32,520 nt of DNA from NCBI GenBank assembly GCA_021604825.1, contig BQJS01000026.1:1-32520 (forward strand), given 5' to 3'. Positions 25,337 through 32,520 of the stretch are shown piece by piece (the stretch's first letter is position 1; every line of letters starts with the position of its first letter). Made by a program: the position numbers and the translations under genes. The notes under the pieces were generated by a model that ran no database searches, was not told the DNA's origin, and saw only the letters and a list, made by a program, of their open reading frames with translations. This DNA is from Phycisphaerae bacterium (GTDB lineage Bacteria; Planctomycetota; Phycisphaerae; UBA1845).

Positions 25337-28126
25337 TTAATTTGAAATTGCCTCCAATCGCTCGCGAAACTGGCTTTGCGTTTCTGGTCGTTTCCATTCC
25401 TCGTACAACTCGACAAGTGCTTCTAAGGTTTCGCGTCCGTATTTGCTTTTGGCCCATTGCGACTGCGACAAGTATTCGTCGGCTGCGGTCAATTGCGCTT
25501 TGGCATCTTCGAATTTACCCATTTCTGTAAGACATCGCCCATAACCCGTTTGAAAAACCGCCCCAAGCGTTTTTGCATTTGGGGCATCGTCGTAGTTCGC
25601 AGCGAGTATTTGTTGGTATATCGCCTCCGCCTCTTCATACCGCCCCAATCGAACAAGTAGGCTCGCCAAATCATTCTTGGCGTGCAATGTATTGGGATGT
25701 TCTTCCCCGATCGACTCGCGGTATAACGCCAACGATTTTCGAAGCAATACTTCGGCTGCTGCAAATTCTTCCAAATCAACTAGCGTCAACCCCAGATAAG
25801 ATCGGGCGAATAACGACTGGGGGTGCTGTTCGCCCAGAGTCGCATTAGCGGCTTTGACCGTTTCCTCAAAAATCTGCCGAGCATCGTCATAACGTTGCAA
25901 ATAACGGTACACCGTTCCCAATGCTTGCCCGTTAATGATCACGTCCATGTTCTCGTTGCCGAGCGATTGCTTGGTTTGTTCATAGGTGAGCGCCAAGAGG
26001 TCAGCCGCTTCCGCGAATCGCTCTAGATTCATGAGCGTCGTACCGAGATTACCCTTGATGGAGAGTACTTCAGGATGCGTCTCGCCCAGGATCGGCTCAG
26101 CAATTCTTATGGCGTCTTCTAGAAGTGGGCGTGCATCCTCAAATCGAACTTGTCGAAGATATAGCGTCGCCAATTTGTTGATCGCAATCGCGGTGCGGGC
26201 GTCGTTTTCGCCCCATCGCTCACGCGCGTCAGCCACCAACGATTCGATCAATGGCGCTGCATCATCGGCGCGGCCTTGCCATTTGTAAGCATCAGAAAGA
26301 CTACCGCGCACTCGCATCGTCAGATCGCTGTCGGGGGCCACTTGTTCAAGCGTAGTCAGAGCTTGCAAAAGCATCGGCACAGCCTCTTCAAGTTCACCTC
26401 GCTCCATCAAAACCAAGCCAAGCGAATCCATCGCAGCCAAGGTATCAACATGCCTGCTGCCGTAAGCGTCCTCGAACACTTCCAAAGTCTCTGCGGCCAG
26501 CACGCTTGCTTCATCAAGACGGCCAGTGTTGCGCAGCAATTCAATCATGGGCGCGTTCGCGGATAACGCTTTAGGATCATCTTCGACAAAAATGGTTTGT
26601 TGAATGGAGACGGCTTCTTCCAAATGGGGTTCGGCTTTTGAATAATCACCGAGCGCCATATACGTTCGCCCAAGTGTCAATTCGATTGCGGCTCGGACTT
26701 CGTCGCGCTCAGGAAACCTCGTCGCCACCGAACGCGACGCACGATCCAACGCATCCTTGACCGTCAAGTCGCCGTCCGGTTCTGCCAAAGGATTCGCAAG
26801 CGCGAGAAGATCGTCATTTAGAAAATCGTTGATGGCCTGAGCAATCTTGAATTGACGTTGAGCTTCGGTGCGCTCTTCGGCTGCTACCATTCCCCCGCGA
26901 ATCACGCCGCCAATTCCAACCACAATCGCGAGACACGCAGCCAATGCCGCGATGACGCTTAGTCGATGGCGCTGAGAAAACTTGGTGAGCTGGTACGCAA
27001 AGGACGGTGGTCGCGCGACAATCGGTTCGTGCGCGAGAAACCGATTCAGGTCAGCCGCCAATTCACCGGCAGTCGGGTAGCGCCGATCGGCATCTTTTTC
27101 CAGCGCTTTGTGGATGATCGTTTCAAGATCGCCTTTCGTGCGACGCTCGATTCGAGAAAGTTGCGGCGGACGTGACTCAGCGATGACCCGAGACGCCTGT
27201 GGTATGTTCTTACCAGTTAGGTCATGCGGTGGCTGCCCTGCGAGTAATTCGTATCCAATGACGCCCAACGCATATACATCGGACTTGGTGTCGACGTGTT
27301 GTGAATCACCGGCAACCTGTTCAGGGCTCATGTACCCAAGCGTCCCTACAATATGACTCGAATCGGTGTCATTTGTGAGCGCTGGTGCGTCGTCACCTAG
27401 CATTCGCGCAACGCCAAAATCGAGGACTTTGCTGCGTCCAGTTGCGTCAACAAGAATGTTGCTGGGTTTCAGGTCTCGGTGGATGACCCCCTTGGTATGG
27501 GCGTGATGCACGGCGTCGCAAGTTTCGGCCAGGAGCGTCACCTTTTGTCGAATGCTGAGTTGATGCAGCTGTGCATACCTTGTCAACGGTTCGCCTTCGA
27601 CCAATTCCATCGCAAAGAACGGCCGGCGCGTTTCTGAATCACCACTCTCTGAGTCGGTACCCGCTTCGAATATTTGAGCGATGCCGGGATGTTGAAGTCG
27701 GGCCAGCGCTTCGGTTTCAAGGGCGAAGCATTGGAGTGACTTGGAACCAGAGAGTCCTTGTCGAATGGCTTTGAGCGCCACGGTTCGCTTCGGATTCTGC
27801 TGCTCGGCGCGATAAACGACTCCCATTCCGCCTCTGCCCAACACACCTTGTATCTGATACGTGCCCAGGCGATCCGGGATATGCTCAGAGTCCGATGGCG
27901 GAAGATGGGCGAGGAGTTCTTCAACGTGGAGCGTTGCCGCCAACGCCGGCGTTTCCAAATCAACTTTGGGGGCGTCGTGCTGCGCCAACATTGCCAGGAC
28001 TTTGTCGCGCACCGCCAAATCTGAACCGCACGCGCCTTTCAAGTAATCGTCGCGTTCGGCGTCGTCAAGTTGGGTCGCGGCAAGGAAAACCTCACCGGCG
28101 CGTCGGTATTGCGCGGGCGTCATCAT
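25337..28126 (-). CDS. Ser/Thr protein kinase with membrane helix and TPR repeats
   Basis: This 929-residue protein has a cytoplasmic Hanks-type kinase domain (about 88-365), one membrane helix (about 393-415, LSVIAALAACLAIVVGIGGV) and a long run of tetratricopeptide repeats (about 470-900). Kinase motifs are complete: GRGGMGVVYRA, VALKAIRQG with the lysine, catalytic loop IHRDLKPSNIL, DFGVARML, and GTLGYMSPEQVAG followed by SDVYALGVIGYELLAGQPP. The TPR part contains about ten units of the Kinesin-light-chain/TPR_12 type (for example AEPHLEEAVSIQQTIF and LGETHPEVLSIKGNLGTTLM) and should bind partner proteins. Its start overlaps the sigma-factor stop (ATGA), a pairing typical of planctomycetes in which the kinase probably controls the sigma factor. 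The transposase relic begins right after its stop, so the last residues could have been altered by the insertion. Confidence 0.93.
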   Translation of the reverse strand: MMTPAQYRRAGEVFLAATQLDDAERDDYLKGACGSDLAVRDKVLAMLAQHDAPKVDLETPALAATLHVEELLAHLPPSDSEHIPDRLGTYQIQGVLGRGGMGVVYRAEQQNPKRTVALKAIRQGLSGSKSLQCFALETEALARLQHPGIAQIFEAGTDSESGDSETRRPFFAMELVEGEPLTRYAQLHQLSIRQKVTLLAETCDAVHHAHTKGVIHRDLKPSNILVDATGRSKVLDFGVARMLGDDAPALTNDTDSSHIVGTLGYMSPEQVAGDSQHVDTKSDVYALGVIGYELLAGQPPHDLTGKNIPQASRVIAESRPPQLSRIERRTKGDLETIIHKALEKDADRRYPTAGELAADLNRFLAHEPIVARPPSFAYQLTKFSQRHRLSVIAALAACLAIVVGIGGVIRGGMVAAEERTEAQRQFKIAQAINDFLNDDLLALANPLAEPDGDLTVKDALDRASRSVATRFPERDEVRAAIELTLGRTYMALGDYSKAEPHLEEAVSIQQTIFVEDDPKALSANAPMIELLRNTGRLDEASVLAAETLEVFEDAYGSRHVDTLAAMDSLGLVLMERGELEEAVPMLLQALTTLEQVAPDSDLTMRVRGSLSDAYKWQGRADDAAPLIESLVADARERWGENDARTAIAINKLATLYLRQVRFEDARPLLEDAIRIAEPILGETHPEVLSIKGNLGTTLMNLERFAEAADLLALTYEQTKQSLGNENMDVIINGQALGTVYRYLQRYDDARQIFEETVKAANATLGEQHPQSLFARSYLGLTLVDLEEFAAAEVLLRKSLALYRESIGEEHPNTLHAKNDLASLLVRLGRYEEAEAIYQQILAANYDDAPNAKTLGAVFQTGYGRCLTEMGKFEDAKAQLTAADEYLSQSQWAKSKYGRETLEALVELYEEWKRPETQSQFRERLEAISN

Positions 28127-28695
28127 GGATGTTCCGTCGATAGTTCACTGAGTAGCCAAGCCTTCGCGATCGTCCAGTCATCGACAACCGTGGATCGGCT
28201 GACCCCGAGGATGTGGGCGATTTCCTCGTTTGTCAGTCCGCCGAAAAATCGAAGCTGCACAACGCGACATTGACGTTCGTTGAGTTTCTGCAGGGACTCC
28301 AGTGCATCTTCCAGCGCCAGCAAATCCAGAGTCGCCGCGCCTTGCCCTGCGCTGATGTCCCCTAAAGTAACGCGTTGCCAGTCGTTACCGCGCTTGGCCG
28401 AATTTTTTTTTCTTGCGTGATCGATCAGCACTCGGCGGACCGCGGTCGCCGCGACCGCAAGGAAATGGGCGCGGTCTTTCCAATCGACGCGTGTCTGATC
28501 AACCATGCGCAAATAGGCTTCATTGGCGATGGCAGTTGGTTGGAGCGTGTGGTTGACGGCTTCACGTCGCAAATGCCGAGCCGCCAGCATCCGAAGCTCG
28601 TCGTAGACCATCGGCATCAGACGATCGGCAGCCCGCTGATCACCTCCGGTCAGTTCTTTAAGAATCGAATTGGCGTCATTTTGGTCAGTCATCAT
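28123..28695 (-). CDS. ECF-like RNA polymerase sigma factor (TIGR02999 type)
   Basis: The protein (190 residues from ATG 28695; the frame is open further to 28773) has region 2 with RLMPMVYDELRMLAARHLRR and ANEAYLRMVDQ...WKDRAHFLAVAATAVRRVLIDHAR, and region 4 with LQKLNERQCRVVQLRFFGGL and TNEEIAHILGVSRSTVVDDW. WKDRAHFLAVAATAVRRVLIDHAR(K) is the signature of the Sigma70_ECF/TIGR02999 group that is abundant in planctomycetes, and the length is typical. It should direct RNA polymerase to specific promoters. Its stop overlaps the start of the TPR kinase, so both are co-expressed, and kinase control is likely in place of an anti-sigma factor. It is divergent from the giant secreted protein at 29068. 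Confidence 0.93.
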   Translation of the reverse strand: MMTDQNDANSILKELTGGDQRAADRLMPMVYDELRMLAARHLRREAVNHTLQPTAIANEAYLRMVDQTRVDWKDRAHFLAVAATAVRRVLIDHARKKNSAKRGNDWQRVTLGDISAGQGAATLDLLALEDALESLQKLNERQCRVVQLRFFGGLTNEEIAHILGVSRSTVVDDWTIAKAWLLSELSTEHP

Positions 28696-28778
28696 CGATG
28701 GTCCATCACGCCAGCACACACAGAAGGAAATTGGCACCGTATCCCTAACCGTCTGCGGCATGGGAAGTTGCAACTCGA

Positions 28779-28787
28779 ATTATACCA
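28779..28787 (-). promoter_or_regulatory. Extended -10 promoter of the sigma/kinase operon
   Basis: On the minus strand the sequence tggtataat is a perfect TATAAT with the TGn extension. No good -35 lies 17 bases upstream (gccaga). It is placed about 84 bases before ATG 28695, giving a leader of about 75 bases. It would be read by the housekeeping sigma factor. Confidence 0.55.
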
Positions 28788-29067
28788 CAAATCTCCCGCG
28801 GTCTGGCGACTTCATTCATCCCCCGCAATGGGCACGAAAATTTGATTCCGGCGCGCGAGGCGCGGCTTACGCGTTTATTTGTGGGACGGGGAGTTTCGTT
28901 TCCACACTCCCATGGACCGTGGCCTGGGTGCAAGCGATGAGCATGCGCCGCGCAATCGTACCGCGTCGGTTGGAATGCTCGCGTTCGAACTCGAATTTTC
29001 GAGCGCTCGGGGGGAGCGTTGATTCAATTTGACTGGAACGAAACACCATTTACAGGACCGATTTCTT
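28788..29067. other. Divergent intergenic region, sigma operon / giant protein
   Basis: This 280-base region holds the upstream part of the sigma-operon promoter and the leader of the giant protein. A TTGACT at 29030-29035 is a possible -35 for the plus-strand gene but lacks a convincing -10. An overlapping GGAAC (29036-29040) resembles an ECF-type -35, without a matching -10 that I can defend. Confidence 0.3.
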
Positions 29068-32000
29068 ATGCTCAACCTATTCCATTCAAACCGCCGCATT
29101 GGATTAATTTTGGCGCTCGTTGCAACGGTCGGGCTTGCTCAACAAAACCTAGACGCTCAAACGACAGCCACCTGGGACAACGGACAAGTCGGCGATCAAT
29201 CGTGGGATAGTCCGATGAATTGGAACCCTGACGTTGTTCCGAACAATGACGACGAAAACAGCTACGACGTCGTTGTCGATGTCGCGAACATCGACCTTGG
29301 CTCAAACATCACCGTCAGCAGCATGGACCTCAACCAAGGCGGCGCTGCCGGCGTGACGATCAATGGATCCGGGCAGACGCTGGAAGTTGAAGGATCGACC
29401 CTTGCCGAAGATGTTCATTTTCTGGGTAGTGGTCAATTCACATCGGCGGGCGTCAACGTGACCGGATCGGTTCATTTGGGCGGCACGTGGTTGATGGATC
29501 CCGGTCCGGTTCTGTTCGGCACCGGTACAGCCAACGGTCAATTTGTCATGCAAGACAATGCCATCTTGGTTCTTCAAGATTCGTTTGATTTCTTGAAAGA
29601 CGGTGATGTCCTCAACTTCGGCGGCTCTCCGGAAATTCAAAACTCAGGCATGTTCAAGAAGTCCAGCGGTTCAGGTCTATCCGATGTCGCGGTGCGCTAT
29701 GAAGATGTTGGCGGTTCAATCAGCGCCGATAGCGGAATACTCAAATTTAACAACAGCTCGCTCTTGGGTACAACCGTTTCTCCAACCAACTCGGCGACAA
29801 TCCGATTCAGCGGACCGACCGAAGTCTCCTCCCTCACCTTGATGCCAGCCGACTTCGGAAAAATCGAATTCGACAATGCGGTGATCACACTCGGAACAAT
29901 TACCGGATCGGGCAGCGATCTTTCGACCGTAATCGCCAAGAACGGTGGCAGCATCACCGGCGGATCCATCAACATGTCGGTGGAATTGCTTCCCTTCGTC
30001 ATCGAAGGCCCGACGATCGATGGACTTACCAACCAGGGTTTTTGCGAATGGCATTTGGGCAAGGTAATCGGCAGCGGTTTTACCAACGATTCGGGGGCAA
30101 CATTATCGACCGCGTTCGCTGGTATCGGAACGCCGACCATCGAAAACGCCACACTAACGAACAACGGTAAAGTCTTCGTTGATCGCACCATTGGCCTACG
30201 CGACAACGGAAAGATTGAGCACTTAAGTGGCGAGTGGACGTTTCGAAACGGGTCAGCCGGCATCAATACGCAGGTCGGTGGAAACTTGACCGGGCTATTC
30301 TCCCATGTCGCTCCGATCATTCTTGACGCACCGGGTAACTTCACGTCGTTTATTACCTGCCCAATGACCAGCAGCGGCATGTTCGATATCAGAAACGGCG
30401 AGTTACGCCTGAACCAACGCATCGAAGACAAGATGGTGCTGGACGGCAACATCATCGCCATCGATGGCGGAAACGGTAACGGCGCGAAGTTCACGCTCGG
30501 AAACGACAGCCTCAGTCGAAGCACGCTCAAGAACGCCAGCATCACCGTCACCAGCAACGGGCTGTTTCAATGGGCGGGTACGGGCATTCACAAAATCGGC
30601 GGCGAACTCGTCAGCGGTGGAGTCGGTTCCGCTCAAAACAACGGGGCAACGCTATTGGCTGAGGCGTCCACAAACGCAGACCTTCGATTTGACGCGGCCG
30701 TCCCACTCCACATGAATCATAGCAATGCCAACTTGCAAGCCGACGGAACCATCACCAACAAGGATTACATAAAGTGGTCTTTGGGTGCGGTCACTGGAAC
30801 CGGAATGGTCATCAACGATAACAACGCAACCATCGATGTGGCCAGGAGCATGCGCGTCTCGCGCGGTGGGCTTGCGACCTTAAATAATAACGGAACGGTG
30901 ATACTAACGGGAAGCCTGTTTGAAGGAATTCAACTTGACTCGTTTGGATTTCTGGAGAACGAAACTGACGGCAAGGTTGAATTCGCGGGCGATCAAAACG
31001 TTACACGCATCAATGATGGAGGCCTTTTCAGCAATGATGGCCTAGTCGAGAAAGTTTCGGGTAGCGGCGAATCGCTGATCAATGCGGACTTTCGGCAGAA
31101 TGCCGGTGGTACGCTTCGCTCACGCTCGGGAACCATACGCCTGTTGGGAGACGTCATCGACCTCCTTGGCGGAACCGTTTCGGTCAACAGCAATGGCGCG
31201 CGGATCAAGGTGGGCGACGACTCGCGAACAATCAACGTTGCGTTTGAATTCGCGCAGGACGGTATCGTGGAATACGCCTTGCCACTGTCTGGAAATCCTC
31301 ACGAAATCGACGGAACAATCACCGGTAGCGGACTCGGCAACTTGCTCCTTTCTGGTGGGACGATGCGACCGCGTGAATCGTCGGCAACTTTGGACTTTGA
31401 CGAACCGTCGGAGTTTCATCAAGCCAACGGAACGCTCGGCGAAACCGGACGGCGCATCTTTAACATGGGCGACGTCTTGATGACGGGCGGAAGCGTTGTC
31501 AGCGAATACTTCAACCAGACTGATGGCAATTTTGTCCTGGATGGCGGTACGGTTCGCGGCGAATTCAGCAATGAAGGGATATTCTCCTGGGGTGGCGGAA
31601 CGATCGACGCGCAGTTCAATAACGATTCGAGCGGCGGCATCCTCGACATCGACGCGACCAACGACGTGTTGCTCGCAGCAGATGCGCAGATCAACAACCA
31701 AAACCAAATCCTGCACACCGGCAGTGGACACCTGCAACTCGGCGAAAACGCCCAACTCGTCAACGCGGCTGACAGCGAGTACATTTTCAGTGACGGCGCG
31801 AACATCGATAAGGTGGCCAGTTCAATCATCAACGCCAGCATGACCAACAGTGCTTACATCGCCAATGACGGCTCCATCGACAGCAGCATCAACGTCATGT
31901 TCACCAACACTGGCGGTACGTTTGAAACCACCGGCAACGGAGGCTTGTTCATCAACGGCGCCATCGGTGATCAGGATGGCCAACCTGTCATCAATGGTGG

Positions 32001-32520
32001 CATTTTCAAACCTGCAAACGGAATGATCCGGACATTCTTCGCCGATTTGCAAAGCTCCATCACACACGACTTGCAGAATTCCAACGGTGTCGTCGAACAC
32101 GCCAGTGCCGAAATTGACGCAACCTTGATCGCGTCAGGCCAAGGGATCACGCGCATCGCCAGTGCCCATACGCCAGACGGTGGAGGGATGTTTAATCTAC
32201 TGACAAGCGACAATGGTTCCTTGTTTGAATTGACCGGAACACTCGACATGGCAACGGCGGCCACGACGACGGGCGGAACCGTCACATTCAAAGACACGAA
32301 ATACAATCTGTTTCGAGACCAAGCCGCCGGAACATTCAACGCTGACTCCGATCTATTGTTTGACAATAGCAGCAGCGGTGGTGGCGTTGTACTGAGCGGA
32401 CCGGAGAGCGGGGATCGACAGGAATTTATCCTGGGCGCAGAGCGAACGGCTTGTCTGGTTGGAACGACGGATCTCAAGTTGGACGGGTTTATCGATTTTC
32501 TCAACCAGGGAACGTTTGAG
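29068..32520 (+). CDS. Giant secreted repetitive surface protein, 5' part (runs off window)
   Basis: A single frame is open from ATG 29068 (AGGA about ten bases upstream) to the last base, 1151 codons with no stop. A signal peptide covers about residues 1-31 (RRIGLILALVATVGLAQQNL). The mature start TATWDNGQVGDQSWDSPMNW, then NPDVVPNNDD, is the typical opening of planctomycete autotransporter-like or PEP-CTERM/dockerin surface proteins (xxWxxxxNWxxxxVPN). The rest is a low-cysteine, Gly/Asn/Thr-rich beta-helix-like array with recurring units such as (I/L)xGSGxxT, TNNGxVF, INxGGxF and LxGGTV. It should fold as a long right-handed beta-solenoid on the cell surface. The end, and so any sorting signal, lies beyond the window. 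It is divergent from the sigma/kinase operon, 372 bases away, which could regulate it. Confidence 0.82.
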   Translation, partial: MLNLFHSNRRIGLILALVATVGLAQQNLDAQTTATWDNGQVGDQSWDSPMNWNPDVVPNNDDENSYDVVVDVANIDLGSNITVSSMDLNQGGAAGVTINGSGQTLEVEGSTLAEDVHFLGSGQFTSAGVNVTGSVHLGGTWLMDPGPVLFGTGTANGQFVMQDNAILVLQDSFDFLKDGDVLNFGGSPEIQNSGMFKKSSGSGLSDVAVRYEDVGGSISADSGILKFNNSSLLGTTVSPTNSATIRFSGPTEVSSLTLMPADFGKIEFDNAVITLGTITGSGSDLSTVIAKNGGSITGGSINMSVELLPFVIEGPTIDGLTNQGFCEWHLGKVIGSGFTNDSGATLSTAFAGIGTPTIENATLTNNGKVFVDRTIGLRDNGKIEHLSGEWTFRNGSAGINTQVGGNLTGLFSHVAPIILDAPGNFTSFITCPMTSSGMFDIRNGELRLNQRIEDKMVLDGNIIAIDGGNGNGAKFTLGNDSLSRSTLKNASITVTSNGLFQWAGTGIHKIGGELVSGGVGSAQNNGATLLAEASTNADLRFDAAVPLHMNHSNANLQADGTITNKDYIKWSLGAVTGTGMVINDNNATIDVARSMRVSRGGLATLNNNGTVILTGSLFEGIQLDSFGFLENETDGKVEFAGDQNVTRINDGGLFSNDGLVEKVSGSGESLINADFRQNAGGTLRSRSGTIRLLGDVIDLLGGTVSVNSNGARIKVGDDSRTINVAFEFAQDGIVEYALPLSGNPHEIDGTITGSGLGNLLLSGGTMRPRESSATLDFDEPSEFHQANGTLGETGRRIFNMGDVLMTGGSVVSEYFNQTDGNFVLDGGTVRGEFSNEGIFSWGGGTIDAQFNNDSSGGILDIDATNDVLLAADAQINNQNQILHTGSGHLQLGENAQLVNAADSEYIFSDGANIDKVASSIINASMTNSAYIANDGSIDSSINVMFTNTGGTFETTGNGGLFINGAIGDQDGQPVINGGIFKPANGMIRTFFADLQSSITHDLQNSNGVVEHASAEIDATLIASGQGITRIASAHTPDGGGMFNLLTSDNGSLFELTGTLDMATAATTTGGTVTFKDTKYNLFRDQAAGTFNADSDLLFDNSSSGGGVVLSGPESGDRQEFILGAERTACLVGTTDLKLDGFIDFLNQGTFE

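Noticed and set aside
29697..30557. Long minus-strand frame of 286 codons
   Set aside because: It is the antisense shadow of the giant secreted protein, which is open on the plus strand throughout and has a signal peptide and family-typical start.
31120..32504. Minus-strand frames of 142-211 codons
   Set aside because: These are also shadows of the giant gene, favoured by its repetitive codon pattern; none resembles a family.
1..32520. CRISPR arrays, rRNA, tRNA genes
   Set aside because: No regularly spaced direct repeats, rRNA-like stretches or convincing cloverleaf sequences were seen by eye; a tRNA scan was not possible.

Overview
The window looks like part of a chromosome of a planctomycete, most likely of the Phycisphaerae type. 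This rests on family signatures, not on a marker gene. The signatures are: C-terminal dockerin-like tails of the kind DxDxDGDxDLxDFxxF in secreted proteins, an ECF-like sigma factor (Sig-70_ECF/TIGR02999 type) overlapping a Ser/Thr kinase with TPR repeats, an exosortase with an EpsI-like partner, a PQQ-like propeller protein and a very large repetitive secreted protein. GC content is moderate and Shine-Dalgarno sites are often weak. TTG and GTG starts are used.

Layout. 1-630: a remnant of a mobile element and an orphan dockerin tail. 628-3910 (minus): a compact operon of an ABC ATPase, a fused substrate-binding/permease protein of the OpuB/OpuC/EgtU class, and the histidine methyltransferase EgtD. 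3911-5200: intergenic, with the leader part of an interspersed repeat and a strong hairpin terminator. 5201-7825 (plus): a secreted FG-GAP/VCBS protein with an Ig-like domain and a dockerin-like end. 7889-8421 (minus): a NERD-domain membrane protein broken by a one-base frameshift. 8630-10198 (minus): a voltage-gated-like K+ channel with RCK domains. 10394-11278 (plus): a response regulator fused to an anti-sigma-type ATPase. 11331-16450 (minus): four co-directional genes, CNNM-type Mg2+ protein, CdaA-YbbR fusion (diadenylate cyclase), DHH/DHHA1 phosphoesterase and MgtE. 16680-17240: the most complete copy of the interspersed repeat. 17965-20253 (minus): a periplasmic DUF6263-like plus PQQ-like propeller protein. 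20948-24454 (plus): an LtaS-like phosphotransferase, an exosortase-like protein and an EpsI-like protein, facing a small membrane-tail protein (24444-24947, minus). 25065-25321 (minus): an IS5-type transposase tail with a nonsense codon. 25337-28695 (minus): sigma factor and TPR kinase. 29068 to the end (plus): a giant secreted protein that runs off the window.

How the genes may work together. The first operon suggests uptake of a betaine-like trimethylammonium compound (ergothioneine or hercynine is possible) beside its biosynthetic methyltransferase. The 11.3-16.5 kb block pairs c-di-AMP synthesis with a plausible c-di-AMP/pApA hydrolase and two Mg2+ proteins, with an RCK-gated K+ channel close by. 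That combination fits second-messenger control of ion homeostasis. The 21-25 kb block is an envelope-sorting locus in which the exosortase has an eroded active-site motif. The sigma/kinase pair is divergent from the giant secreted protein and may control it.
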